64,000 nucleotides of DNA from JAPOXR01 sp965221815. Its GTDB lineage: Bacteria > Pseudomonadota > Alphaproteobacteria > Rhodobacterales > Rhodobacteraceae. The position numbers and the translations under genes are program-made. The stretch is taken from assembly GCA_965221815.1 (NCBI GenBank), contig OZ244915.1:1798001-1862000 (forward strand), read 5' to 3'. This document shows, one piece after another, positions 25,894 to 34,657 of the stretch. How positions within the stretch are numbered: position 1 is the stretch's first letter; each line of letters starts with the position of its first letter. The notes under the pieces were generated by a model that did no database searches, was not told where the DNA came from, and worked only from the letters and a program-made list of their open reading frames with translations.

Positions 25894-27533
25894 GTGTCTA
25901 TCAAAAAACCCCCTTTTTTTGCAGATTCCAAGCGTGTGCGTTCGATTTTTTTCTGGAAGTCGAAGTTTTTGGGTCCAATCGCCCCAAAATTCCATACCCA
26001 ATCACTTGTGTTGGCCGGACGGGCGATCACAAAGCGTCCCGACGCCTGAGGAGACGGACTCCGCCTGTCAGTTTGCTGCGGATTTTTTTGACCGGGTGAC
26101 TCAGCGGCGCGGCGTCGGTGCTGGCGTTCGAGACGCGTGCGTTCCTTGTCGCGGAGGAGGCGCCCCAGGCGCACGAGATTGGCCGCGATGATGGAGAGAC
26201 CCACCATGCGCGCAAACCCGTCGGCGCCAAAGGACCGGATCCGCTGCAGGCCATGATGTTCCAGCCTGTTGATGGCCGATTCAATCGCCGGGTGCTGCTG
26301 GCGGGCGGCGGCGAATTCGGGGGTCTGTTCGCGTGCGCGCTCGTTGGCGGTGGGACGGCCCTTCTTGGGCAGCGCCACCAACTCGAGAGTTGATGACAAC
26401 GCCTCATAGACTGTCGGGCTCCAGAAGCCTTTGTCGAGACTCAGTTCCTGTCACATCGGATCGTGATCTTGCAAGGTGCGGATGCAGGATACGATAACAT
26501 CGCGATCACCGCCCTCCCAGAGGATCTGATGGCCAAGAATGAATTGATGCTGGTCCTCAATCACACAGACCGGCACCCCGAGTTCCACCGGGGTGCCCGC
26601 CTTGCCCTTCGCGATCCAGCGGGTGTGCGGCTCGAACACCGAGACGATCTTATCCTTCTGGGGAATGGTCTCGCCCTTCAGCAGGCGGCGCTCGACCTGG
26701 TCCCGCAGACGGTGCGCAGAGCCTACATATTCGTCACTTTTTTCCAGCAGGAAGCCGGCATACGTGTGATCCAGTGCGATGCGCATATCGGTCAGCTTGA
26801 CGATGAGATGATCGACCCGTTTCAGATAGGCGCGGATTGTTGTTTCATAGAGGGTGTGGTGACGGCGGATACGGCTGGCCTTCTGCCAGGCCGTCTTGAG
26901 CGCTTTCAGCCAATGCTTCGCCTGCCGCCACCCCGCGACACCCAGGAGCTTGCAGACGCGGACCTGCTGCTGGATCGCCGCCCGGATCGCATCCCAGAGC
27001 AGACGCAGGTCCGTCGGATATTCGACATCCGTCTCGACCACGAAGCTGTCGCCCCGCGCCTGCAACCCCGCATCCATCGCATGACCCACGGCCCTGTGAC
27101 CCAGCCGGACGATCGCGGGGTTGATCCGCGCCAGGACATCGTCTGTCAGAAGAGACATGGTGTTCGCCAATGTCGGCGCAGACATGGGGGATGGATCCAG
27201 GACAGGCGACAGACCGGCCAGACTCCGCAGGTCCCGGTGGTTGGAGGCCAGATTCGCCAACCGGTCAAAGTCGATGTCCAGACCCGGCTTCATCACGGCA
27301 AACACCAGGATTTGCCAGACGTCCATGCCCGGCCGGCCATGCGCACCGTTGACCCGTTCGCTGTGACTCTTCCGAATGAGATCCAGAACCTTATCCCGGG
27401 TCTCGGCGTCACACCACAGCGCCTGCAAGGCATAACAGAGCCCCTCGGTATCGTCCCGGGACTGGGGGTTGAAGGTGAGATTCTCGATCGGGATGGCACC
27501 CAGAGGGGGTTGCGGATTCAAGGTCTGTCGCAT
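25884..27533 (-). pseudogene. ISNCY-family transposase interrupted by an in-frame TGA
   Basis: Reading leftward from the ATG at 27533, 360 codons (MRQTLNPQPPLGAIPIENLT, then HGRPGMDVWQILVFAVMKPG and FVVETDVEYPTDLRLLWDAI) end at TGA 26451-26453. The same frame then continues with QELSLDKGFWSPTVYEALSS and VALPKKGRPTANERAREQTP, the expected C-terminal catalytic part. One nonsense change therefore separates two halves of one protein. The C-terminus runs into the IS630 end. Unless the stop is read through, the transposase is inactive. Confidence 0.82.
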
Positions 27534-27728
27534 AAGGTTCCCCCAGTGTTCTCTCGCGGTGCGTGAGAGACGCTACGGTTGGTGAAGATTTGCAGATTTC
27601 GTACAAATCTTGTGTCATAATGGCAGAATTGTACCCTATATCGCGAATCTTCGCCAGCAAAAATGCACGAATAAAGTGCGTTTTTTCAAGATCTTACCAG
27701 AGAATTTCGGGTTTTTTTGCAGACACTA
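25892..27728 (-). mobile_element. ISNCY-like insertion sequence
   Basis: The element of about 1.84 kb starts TAGTGTCTATCAAAAAACCC at 25892 and ends at 27728 with the reverse complement of TAGTGTCTGCAAAAAAACCC. The inverted repeats match at about 18 of 20 positions. Its right end is 3 bp before the ATG of an ABC ATPase gene. It contains one transposase frame interrupted by a stop. Confidence 0.8.
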
Positions 27729-27731
27729 CCT

Positions 27732-28472
27732 ATGTCCGAACCCGCAATTCGCATCGCACAAATGCACAAATACTATGGCGCATTTCATGCGCTGAAGAAT
27801 ATCAATCTTGAAATCGCCAAGGGCAAAAAAGTGGTTATCTGCGGGCCATCGGGATCAGGGAAATCGACTCTGATCCGCTGCGTCAACCGCTTGGAAGAGC
27901 ATCAGGCCGGTGACATTGTCGTCATGGGCACGCCGCTGGATGACAATGTCGACAATATCGACGAAATCCGGCGTGAGGCTGGCATGGTGTTCCAGAACTT
28001 CAATCTGTTTCCCCATATGACGGTGTTGGAAAATTGCATGTTGGCACCGGTTCTGGCCCGTAAGATCGACCGGAGTGAGGCGCAAAAGACAGCCACGCAG
28101 TACCTGGAACGGGTCAAAATTCCGGAACAAGCCCACAAATATCCTGGCGAGCTGTCAGGCGGTCAGCAGCAACGCGTCGCGATTGCGCGGGCTTTGTGCA
28201 TGGCACCCGAGATCATGCTGTTTGATGAGCCCACCTCGGCACTGGATCCCGAGATGATTTCCGAGGTGCTCGACGTGATGGTCGGATTGGCCGAGGAAGG
28301 CATGACCATGGTCTGCGTCACCCATGAAATGGGTTTTGCGCGGCGCGTGGCGGATCGGGTGATCTTCATGGCCGAGGGTGAAATCATCGAACAAGGAGCG
28401 CCCGATCAGTTCTTTGACAATCCACAAAACGAACGGACAAAGCTGTTCCTCAGCCAGATTGTGGCTCATTGA
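27732..28472 (+). CDS. Polar amino-acid ABC transporter ATP-binding protein (orphan)
   Basis: This 246-residue ATPase belongs to the GlnQ/HisP group that powers polar amino-acid import. Walker A is CGPSGSGKST, the signature is LSGGQQQRVAIARAL, Walker B is IMLFDEPTSALDPEM, and the switch His lies in CVTHEMGFARRVAD. The ATG at 27732 is 3 bp after an ISNCY-like element, and an IS427-type element lies 112 bp downstream. No permease or binding-protein gene is adjacent, so its partners were probably separated by the insertions. It closely resembles the ATPase at 49.6-50.4 kb. Confidence 0.92.
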   Translation: MSEPAIRIAQMHKYYGAFHALKNINLEIAKGKKVVICGPSGSGKSTLIRCVNRLEEHQAGDIVVMGTPLDDNVDNIDEIRREAGMVFQNFNLFPHMTVLENCMLAPVLARKIDRSEAQKTATQYLERVKIPEQAHKYPGELSGGQQQRVAIARALCMAPEIMLFDEPTSALDPEMISEVLDVMVGLAEEGMTMVCVTHEMGFARRVADRVIFMAEGEIIEQGAPDQFFDNPQNERTKLFLSQIVAH

Positions 28473-28599
28473 CCGGTGCGGTTGGCATAGTGTTTGCCCG
28501 TCTGTGATGTCTGGAGGGTTGGTCATACGTCGCCGGCCTTTCGTTTCATGACGTGTCAGGGTAGCCACACCGCAAGGAGTGCTTAAGACCCGTTGACAA

Positions 28600-29049
28600 T
28601 TATCGTGCGGCCACCACGCCCGCCATCAGATAAATCCCGGCTGCGAAGCTTGCAAGAGTCTTGTCGTATCGCGTGGCGAGACTTTGGGCCTCCTTGATTG
28701 TCGCAAAGACATTCTCGATTCGGTGCCGCTCCTTGTCGGCGTCGCGGTCAAAGTCGCGTGGCGGGCTTCGGTTCGACCGCGGCGGGATCACCGCCGTGGC
28801 TCCGCGTTCCGCCACTGTGTCCAGCACCCCATCCGCGTCAAAGGCCTTGTCGCCCATCAACATCTCACAGGTGAGGTCGTCCAGGAGTTCTGGTCCAGCC
28901 TTGAGATCATGAGTCTGACCGGGGAGAACCACAAACCGAATCAGATGTCCGACAGCATCCGTGAGAGCCACGACCTTGCTCGTCAGACCGCCCTTCGAGC
29001 GACCGATTCCTTCGGATTCTGATCCCCCTTTTTGGCCCCGGAGGCCCAT
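28600..29049 (-). CDS. IS427-type transposase, second frame (catalytic part)
   Basis: The 149-codon frame contains GRSKGGLTSKVVALTDAVGH, LLDDLTCEMLMGDKAFDADG with the second catalytic Asp, and DKERHRIENVFATIKEAQSL with the Glu. It overlaps the first frame by 67 nt and lies in the minus-one frame. A run CCAAAAAGGGGG in the overlap is the likely slip site. Translation is expected as a fusion with the first frame; no own ribosome-binding site is obvious. Confidence 0.85.
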   Translation of the reverse strand: MGLRGQKGGSESEGIGRSKGGLTSKVVALTDAVGHLIRFVVLPGQTHDLKAGPELLDDLTCEMLMGDKAFDADGVLDTVAERGATAVIPPRSNRSPPRDFDRDADKERHRIENVFATIKEAQSLATRYDKTLASFAAGIYLMAGVVAAR

Positions 29050-29360
29050 CGATGCGCTGGCATGATCGTGCCATCCACAGACACCATCGACAGATCCAGA
29101 TCACCGGATAACGCATTGACAATACGTTCAAAAAGATTTGCTTGGGTCCAACGCCGGAACCGTTTGAAGACACGGGTCCATCGCCCAAAATGCGGCGGGA
29201 GATCACGCCAGGGGGTTCCTGTCCGGAACCGCCAGAGAACCCCTTCCAGAAAAAGACGATTGTCGACAGCTGTGCACCCCGGGTCAGTCACCTTGCCCGG
29301 ACACAGCGGTGCCACCCGCGCCCACATCTCATCCGTCAAAACTGTGCGATCTGCATTCAT
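28983..29360 (-). CDS. IS427-type transposase, first frame
   Basis: The 125-codon frame starts at the ATG at 29360 (MNADRTVLTDEMWARVAPL) and holds the DUF4096-like N-terminal domain with GVLWRFRTGTPWRDLPPHFG, and the first catalytic Asp in SMVSVDGTIMPAHRWASG. It then runs out of frame in the overlap. With the second frame it makes a transposase of about 265 residues. Confidence 0.85.
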   Translation of the reverse strand: MNADRTVLTDEMWARVAPLCPGKVTDPGCTAVDNRLFLEGVLWRFRTGTPWRDLPPHFGRWTRVFKRFRRWTQANLFERIVNALSGDLDLSMVSVDGTIMPAHRWASGAKKGDQNPKESVARRAV

Positions 29361-29468
29361 CTTGTCACCTGCCTCGTCTGCTCGTGCCGCCTTTTTCGGC
29401 GTGCAATGCCGGCAAAAATACACGATAAGTGCTCAAGACGCAAGGCAATTGTCAACGGGCCTTAGAAA

Positions 29469-31016
29469 GTGACTGACAAGCGCAACATCATCCTGTTCAT
29501 GGTCGACCAGCTGACGTCATTTGTGCTGAAGATCTATGGCGGTGCGGTGTGCAAGACACCCAATGTTGATGTTTTGGCAGCAAGAGGCATGGTGTTTGAA
29601 AACGCCTATTGCCCCTATCCGCTGTGCGCACCATCGCGGTTCGGCATGATGGCAGGGCGTTTGCCATCGCGTATCGGTGCGTATGACAATGGGGCTGAAT
29701 TCATGGCCGCAACCCCAACCTTCGCGCATTACCTCCGTGCGCATGGCTACTACACCTGTATTTCCGGCAAAATGCACTTTGTCGGCCCGGATCAGTTCCA
29801 TGGTTTCGAAGAGCGCCTGACGACCGAGATTTACCCGGCCGACATGTCTTGGACCCCCGAGCCCACCTTCACAGACGTGGCAGAAGATGATGAACGCGCC
29901 TATGAGTTCGGTGTATCGACCATCGATACCATGCGCGACGCGGGGCCAGTCGCACGGTCGATGCAGATCGACTATGATGAGGATGTCATCCACCACGCCA
30001 CGCGCGAGCTGTTTGCCCGCGCCCGCAGCGACGATGACCGCCCCTTCATGATGACTGTATCCCTGACCCATCCCCATGATCCCTACGTGATCACGCAGGA
30101 GTATTGGGACCGCTATTCTGATGCGGATATTGAAGATCCTCGTGTGTCTCATATTCCGGTTGAGGCGCGTGACCCGCATAGCAGGTCTTTGTACTACCAT
30201 TACGGGCAGGAAAAATGCAGCCTCAGCGATGTTGACTACCGTAACGCCCGACGCGGGTATTACGGAATGATCTCATATGTTGATGATCTGTTCGGTCGGC
30301 TCATGCAGGCTTTGGATCAAAGTGGTTTTGCCGGCAACACCGTGGTTCTGTTTGCGTCGGACCATGGCGATATGATCGGCGAGCGTGGCATGTGGTTCAA
30401 CAAGACTCTGTTTGATCCGGCCATCCGTGTATCTTTGATCATTGCACATCCTGACTACTCCGCAGGCCGTATTTCTGTGCCTGCGAATCTTGTCGATATA
30501 TTCCCGACACTATGCGAGATGGTTGGAATAGACCTGGACACGATCAAGACGCCTTTGGACGGCCACAGCCTTGTTCCCGCGTTGCGGGGCAAGCCGGTTG
30601 ATGCGCCGGTTTTTGTTGAGCATATTGACGGCGGTACGGCGGCCCCCAGGGTCTGTGTGCGGGATGGCGACAAGAAGCTGGTGATTTCCCGCGCGTACCC
30701 GCCGCAATTCTACAACTTGGGCGCCGATCCTTTGGAGTTGACCAATCTGGCAGGACAGGGTGACCCGGATGAAGACCGGCTGACCCGTCTGGTTAAACAA
30801 ACCTGGTCGCTGGACACGCTGCCATCCGACGTGATGGCCAGCCAGGCGGCTCGCAAAATCGTGGACCAAGCCCTGTCGCAGGGACGCGAAGAACTTTGGG
30901 ACTTCACGCCTCGACCACTCACGCAAAACACCAACTATGTCCGCCGAGGTGACGCGTTTCCTACCGTCGAGCGGCGCGGATATTTGAAATACACTGGAAA
31001 AAGGGCTTCAAAATGA
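29469..31016 (+). CDS. Choline-sulfatase-like type I sulfatase
   Basis: The 515-residue enzyme is a formylglycine sulfatase close in layout to choline-sulfatase BetC. The modified Cys53 lies in CAPSR (53-57) within YPLCAPSRFGMMAGRLPSR. Metal-site residues are seen in FMVDQL and LFASDHGDMIGERGMWF, and ISGKMHFVGPDQFHGFEERL is conserved with BetC. A C-terminal tail like the choline-sulfatase C-terminal domain is present. The start is GTG at 29469, 5 bp after an IS, and no Shine-Dalgarno is visible, so translation may be poor. It heads a cluster with amino-acid-catabolic enzymes rather than bet genes, so the substrate may not be choline sulfate. Confidence 0.88.
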   Translation: MTDKRNIILFMVDQLTSFVLKIYGGAVCKTPNVDVLAARGMVFENAYCPYPLCAPSRFGMMAGRLPSRIGAYDNGAEFMAATPTFAHYLRAHGYYTCISGKMHFVGPDQFHGFEERLTTEIYPADMSWTPEPTFTDVAEDDERAYEFGVSTIDTMRDAGPVARSMQIDYDEDVIHHATRELFARARSDDDRPFMMTVSLTHPHDPYVITQEYWDRYSDADIEDPRVSHIPVEARDPHSRSLYYHYGQEKCSLSDVDYRNARRGYYGMISYVDDLFGRLMQALDQSGFAGNTVVLFASDHGDMIGERGMWFNKTLFDPAIRVSLIIAHPDYSAGRISVPANLVDIFPTLCEMVGIDLDTIKTPLDGHSLVPALRGKPVDAPVFVEHIDGGTAAPRVCVRDGDKKLVISRAYPPQFYNLGADPLELTNLAGQGDPDEDRLTRLVKQTWSLDTLPSDVMASQAARKIVDQALSQGREELWDFTPRPLTQNTNYVRRGDAFPTVERRGYLKYTGKRASK

Positions 31017-31903
31017 GCTTCAATGTCAAACTTTCGGGTGTCATGCCCGCGCTGATCACGCCGTTTGGGGCGGATGACACAATCAACTTTTCGGCCTTCG
31101 AAAACCTGCTGACACATTTCCGCGATGCGGGCGTGTCGGGCTGGGTACCAAACGGCTCGACCGGCGAATATTTCAGCCAATCGACGGAGGAACGTCGCCG
31201 GGTCCTGCAATTCGTCAAGGACTTTGCCAATGAAGATGAGTTTCTGATCGCGGGCACCAATGCCCCAGCTACCCGCGAAGTGATCGAGCAGACCGCGCTG
31301 GCCAAGGACATCGGCTATGACAACGTGCTGCTTGCACCACCATTCTACACGCGCCCCACGCAAGAAGAACTGATCACACACTATGAAACGGTTCTGGCTG
31401 AAGTCGATGTGAACATTGTGCTGTACAGCTATCCATTGAAAGACGGTGCCGATATCTCGTTCGAGCTGATGGACCATTTTGCCGACAACCCGCGGGTCAT
31501 TGGAATCAAGGAAAGCTCGGGCGTGTTGCAGCGGGCAATCGATATTGCCGCGCGCTATGAAGGTAAAATCCAGTTGATTTCAGGTTCGGACGACATCGCG
31601 CTCGACTTCATGTTCTGGGGTGCCGAAAGCTGGATTTGCGGGCCGTCCAACTGCATGGCCAAGGCCTGCTGCGAGTTGGATCGCCTGTACAAGGCGGGCG
31701 AACTGGTCGTAGCAAAGGAACTGATGAAAAAGCTGTACCGTGCCATGAATATTCTCGAGAGCGGCAAATATGTGCAAAAGGTCAAGTTCGGCGCTGAGTT
31801 GCAGGGGCTGGATGTTGGCGAATGCCGCGCGCCGTTGGGACCACTGGCCGAAGCAGAAAAAGCCGAGTTCACCGAAGCCATGCAGCCTATTCTGGCGATG
31901 TAA
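31013..31903 (+). CDS. DapA/N-acetylneuraminate-lyase-family aldolase or deaminase
   Basis: This 296-residue TIM-barrel enzyme forms a Schiff base through Lys in RVIGIKESSG, with Tyr in LYSYP as proton relay and the carboxylate-binding loop PNGSTGEYFSQS. Members include dihydrodipicolinate synthase, KDG aldolase and pyrroline-4-hydroxy-2-carboxylate deaminase (HypD). The neighbouring DadA-like oxidase and proline-racemase-like enzyme favour the HypD type, but the sequence alone does not settle it. Its ATG overlaps the sulfatase stop by 4 nt (ATGA), so the two are coupled. Confidence 0.88.
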   Translation: MSFNVKLSGVMPALITPFGADDTINFSAFENLLTHFRDAGVSGWVPNGSTGEYFSQSTEERRRVLQFVKDFANEDEFLIAGTNAPATREVIEQTALAKDIGYDNVLLAPPFYTRPTQEELITHYETVLAEVDVNIVLYSYPLKDGADISFELMDHFADNPRVIGIKESSGVLQRAIDIAARYEGKIQLISGSDDIALDFMFWGAESWICGPSNCMAKACCELDRLYKAGELVVAKELMKKLYRAMNILESGKYVQKVKFGAELQGLDVGECRAPLGPLAEAEKAEFTEAMQPILAM

Positions 31904-31962
31904 ACCAAGCGTGGGGTGAAGGCCGGTTCCGGCCTTCCTTCGCTATTTCAAGGTGCCATCTG

Positions 31963-33213
31963 GTGCGACAAGATCCATCCAAACACTGTCTTGTTGTGGG
32001 TGCCGGTATCGTCGGCTCGGCCATCGCCTATGAGCTGCAAAAGCGCGGCTTACAGGTCACGCTGATAGACGCAAATGAACCCGGTCAAGGCGCATCTTTT
32101 GGCAACTTGGCGTCGATTGCCGTGACAGAATTCATGCCGGTGTCTCGCCCGTCGGTCTGGCGGCAGACTCCCGGTTGGGTGCTGCATCCCAAAGGTCCGG
32201 TCCGGGTGTCTCCGGGCTATGCCCTGCTTCTGATTCCATGGTTTGCGCGGTTCTTCTGGGCCGGACGTCCATCAAAACTGCGCCAGCTTGAGGCGACAGG
32301 CGCGATCCTCTGCCGTCGGTCTCTGGCCGATACCGAGCGGCTGATGGCCGATCTGGGCCTGTCCGAGGATCTCAGCAGAACTGGCTGCTTGTCGCTCTAT
32401 GCCAACGAGGCTGAGTTTGCCGGCGATCGTGAGCGGCTGGACATGCTGGACCGTCATGGTTTCGGTTATGAAGTGCTGGACCGCAATGTCCTGCACGATC
32501 TGGAACCAGAAATCGCGCCGGTGATTCAAAAGGCGGTGCTGTTGCCAGACAACCGCACTGTACGCGATCCCCATAACGTTGTCATCCGCCTGACCGAGGC
32601 TTTCGTCAGGCAGGGCGGTCAGATTCAACGCGGCAAGGTTACGGGCTTTGAGTGTGCTGACCGTATCACCAGCGTGACTTTGGCAGAGGGCCGTAGAATA
32701 AAGGCGGACCAGGTCGTTCTGGCCGCAGGAGCCCATACGGGCCGGTTGTCCAAACAGCTAGGCGAGCCGATCCCACTGGAGACCGAGCGCGGCTATCACA
32801 CTCAGATCAATGCGCCGGGCATTCATCTGGAGCACTCGATCATTTGGCCGGCCATGGCATTCATGGTTTCTCCCACCGCAGGAGGTATCCGCGTTGGCGG
32901 CACGGTCGAGATGACCGGTTTGGACGCACCCCCAGATTGGCGGCGTTCGAAAATTACCATGAAGCGGGCGCGTAAAGTTCTGCCGAATCTACATCTTGAG
33001 GAGACAAGTGAATGGATGGGTCATCGCCCCGCCTTGCCGGATACTGTGCCGGTTATGTCCGCCTCTGCCAAGGTTCCTGGAGTCTTCTATGCAACTGGCC
33101 ATGGCCATTTGGGTCTGACCTATGCGGCCACCACGGCCAGTCTGATGGGGCAACTCATCGCCGGCGAGAAACCTGACATTGATCTGCATCCCTATCGGGT
33201 TGATCGATTTTAA
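31963..33213 (+). CDS. DadA-like FAD-dependent D-amino-acid/imino-acid oxidoreductase
   Basis: The 416-residue flavoprotein has an N-terminal dinucleotide motif VVGAGIVGSAIAYELQKRG followed by VTLIDANEPGQGASFGN, and a C-terminal GHGHLGLTYAATTASLMGQL FAD-contact segment, as in D-amino-acid dehydrogenases and D-hydroxyproline dehydrogenase. I chose GTG at 31963 since AAGGTG lies 7 nt upstream. A palindrome, AAGGCCGG-TT-CCGGCCTT (31919-31936), sits between it and the preceding gene. In this context it may oxidise the D-isomer made by the racemase-like enzyme downstream. Confidence 0.88.
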   Translation: MRQDPSKHCLVVGAGIVGSAIAYELQKRGLQVTLIDANEPGQGASFGNLASIAVTEFMPVSRPSVWRQTPGWVLHPKGPVRVSPGYALLLIPWFARFFWAGRPSKLRQLEATGAILCRRSLADTERLMADLGLSEDLSRTGCLSLYANEAEFAGDRERLDMLDRHGFGYEVLDRNVLHDLEPEIAPVIQKAVLLPDNRTVRDPHNVVIRLTEAFVRQGGQIQRGKVTGFECADRITSVTLAEGRRIKADQVVLAAGAHTGRLSKQLGEPIPLETERGYHTQINAPGIHLEHSIIWPAMAFMVSPTAGGIRVGGTVEMTGLDAPPDWRRSKITMKRARKVLPNLHLEETSEWMGHRPALPDTVPVMSASAKVPGVFYATGHGHLGLTYAATTASLMGQLIAGEKPDIDLHPYRVDRF

Positions 33214-33233
33214 CACAGAAACAGGAGCAGACC

Positions 33234-33935
33234 ATGGTTGCAAAGACATGCCTTATCATTGGTGGCGGGCGCGGAATGGGTGCCGCCACCGCACGCGAAA
33301 TGCACGCGCGGGGCTACAAGCTTGCGCTGATGTCTCCTTCTGAGTCCTGCGAGTTGCTGGCACAGGAACTGGGCGACGTCGCGCATCGTGGTAAGGCCGA
33401 GAACGCAGCGGATACGCGGGCGGTCTTTGACCTTGCCATGACCACTTATAGCCGTATCGATGCCTGCCTGATCCATGTCGGCGGCCCACCCAAGGGTGAT
33501 CTGCTGGATATCCCGGAGAAAGATTGGGACCGCGCCCATGATTTGGTTCTGAAACCAGTCATCCGCATGGCCAAACTGCTGACCCCGGTGATGGAAGCGC
33601 AGGGTGGCGGCTCGATTGTCAACATCACCACCTTCTCAGCTTTCGAACCGTCGCTGATCTTCCCCACCTCCAGCGTCTATCGCGTTGGCGTGTCCAGCTT
33701 TACCAAGCAGTTTTCGGATCGCTACGGTCCGGCAAATATTCGCATGAACTGCCTACTCCCCGGCTTCACCGACAGTCTCGATCTGCCGCATAAATTTGCC
33801 GAGATGTCCGCCCTTGGTCGTCTGGCGCGGGCCGAGGAACAGGCAAAAGCGGCCGCCTTTCTGCTGAGCGATGACAGCAGTTACATTACTGGCCAATCTC
33901 TGCGTGTCGATGGCGGCGTCACCCGGCATATGTGA
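33234..33935 (+). CDS. Short-chain dehydrogenase/reductase with atypical active site
   Basis: This 233-residue SDR has GGGRGMG for nucleotide binding (about residues 10-16), HVGGPPKGDLLD where NNAG is usual, and LRVDGGVTRHM at the C-terminus. The Tyr of SSVYRVGVSSFTKQFS is not followed by Lys at +4, so the standard YxxxK is broken; Lys occurs only nine residues after Tyr. It belongs to the SDR subgroup with a GGPP motif. It follows the DadA-like gene by 20 nt. Confidence 0.85.
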   Translation: MVAKTCLIIGGGRGMGAATAREMHARGYKLALMSPSESCELLAQELGDVAHRGKAENAADTRAVFDLAMTTYSRIDACLIHVGGPPKGDLLDIPEKDWDRAHDLVLKPVIRMAKLLTPVMEAQGGGSIVNITTFSAFEPSLIFPTSSVYRVGVSSFTKQFSDRYGPANIRMNCLLPGFTDSLDLPHKFAEMSALGRLARAEEQAKAAAFLLSDDSSYITGQSLRVDGGVTRHM

Positions 33936-33950
33936 AGATCCACGTGCCAT

Positions 33951-33978
33951 TGTGATATGTTGTTAACAACATATCACA
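33951..33978. promoter_or_regulatory. Perfect 28-bp palindrome, probable operator
   Basis: Each half is TGTGATATGTTGTT, meeting at a central GTTAAC. A related site, TGTTGTCAACA, lies at 34031-34041, and a half-site TAATGTTGAC at about 33981. The symmetry fits a dimeric regulator such as a GntR- or LacI-type repressor. It follows the SDR stop by 15 bp and precedes a rightward reading frame, so it could control the downstream part of the cluster. As RNA it could also form a hairpin, but no T-run follows. Confidence 0.65.
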
Positions 33979-34186
33979 GTTAATGTTGACTCTTGATTTC
34001 AACCCATTGATCAGGGTCAGTCTGTGTCGTTGTTGTCAACATAAAAGCTCGAATATTGATCTCTTGGGCTGATACGACCGGCCCGGCAGGACAGTTTCGG
34101 CGCACAATCTGGTGGTATGCCCTGCTGCTGACGGGATGATGCGTCCTGTCAATCCTCGCTGTGTTCACATGAGCGAGGAGAATTTC

Positions 34187-34519
34187 ATGACACGGATTGA
34201 GCAGGCTCCATTACAGGAGCCATTCTGGCTGGATCACCGCCAGGCAACATTCCTGCACGCTTTGACCGTGCAGAGCATGACGCGTCTGACCCGCCGCTCC
34301 CCAGGATTCTCACCCTGTTTGTTGCAAATTCTCAGCTTGATTGACGCGCCACACCGCAGCCAGTTCCACGCCGACGCATGGTGCCGGATCTCAAGCTATC
34401 TCAGCGCAATGGCCGCGCTTGGATACAACCTCCTCGTCGCCATCCAGATCACACGAACCAGCAACGCCGTCCGCATGATCGACCTGCATGACAGCCAAGC
34501 CACCCTCAGGGCGGGGTGA
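34187..34519 (+). CDS. Small protein of unknown function, 110 residues
   Basis: The frame starts at the ATG at 34187, with a strong GAGGAG six bases upstream, and reads MTRIEQAPLQEPFWLDHRQA onward, ending in LHDSQATLRAG. It includes SYLSAMAALGYNLLVAIQI, which could be a helix. No family is recognised. Codons 40-56 lie in a DNA repeat shared with non-coding sites, so the frame may be chance or a domesticated element fragment. A possible promoter, TTGTCA-N16-ATTGAT (34034-34061), overlaps an operator-like site upstream. Confidence 0.4.
   Translation: MTRIEQAPLQEPFWLDHRQATFLHALTVQSMTRLTRRSPGFSPCLLQILSLIDAPHRSQFHADAWCRISSYLSAMAALGYNLLVAIQITRTSNAVRMIDLHDSQATLRAG
34304..34352 (+). repeat. Dispersed repeat, copy A
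   Basis: Forty-nine bases match 11440-11487 in reverse orientation: GGATTCTCACCCTGTTT, a variable 16-base middle, then TTGATTGACGCGCCAC. The last block also occurs in reverse at 52344-52359. It lies within the 110-codon frame above. Confidence 0.6.
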
Positions 34520-34657
34520 GCAGTTACCGAAGTCTTTGCAAAGGAAATGACACACTTGAGTTGACAGGAATCAAAAGACCCAATGATATCCAAGCATTTG
34601 AAGTCTCAATGAAATATCTGGCAAAATTCATTGTAGAATACCAATTCTTCTGAACTC

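Larger units (their letters stand above)
28585..29463 (-). mobile_element. IS5-family (IS427-type) insertion sequence, intact copy
   Basis: This 0.88-kb element has inverted repeats AAGACCCGTTGACAATT (28585-28601) and the complement of AAGGCCCGTTGACAATT (29447-29463), 16 of 17 identical. It carries two overlapping frames typical of IS427-group elements that need a minus-one frameshift. Its right end lies 5 bp before the GTG start of the sulfatase gene. It is inverted relative to the remnant at 23.8-24.5 kb. Confidence 0.87.

Noticed and set aside
26463..27566. Long plus-strand frame opposite the ISNCY transposase
   Set aside because: Shadow of the transposase gene on the other strand.
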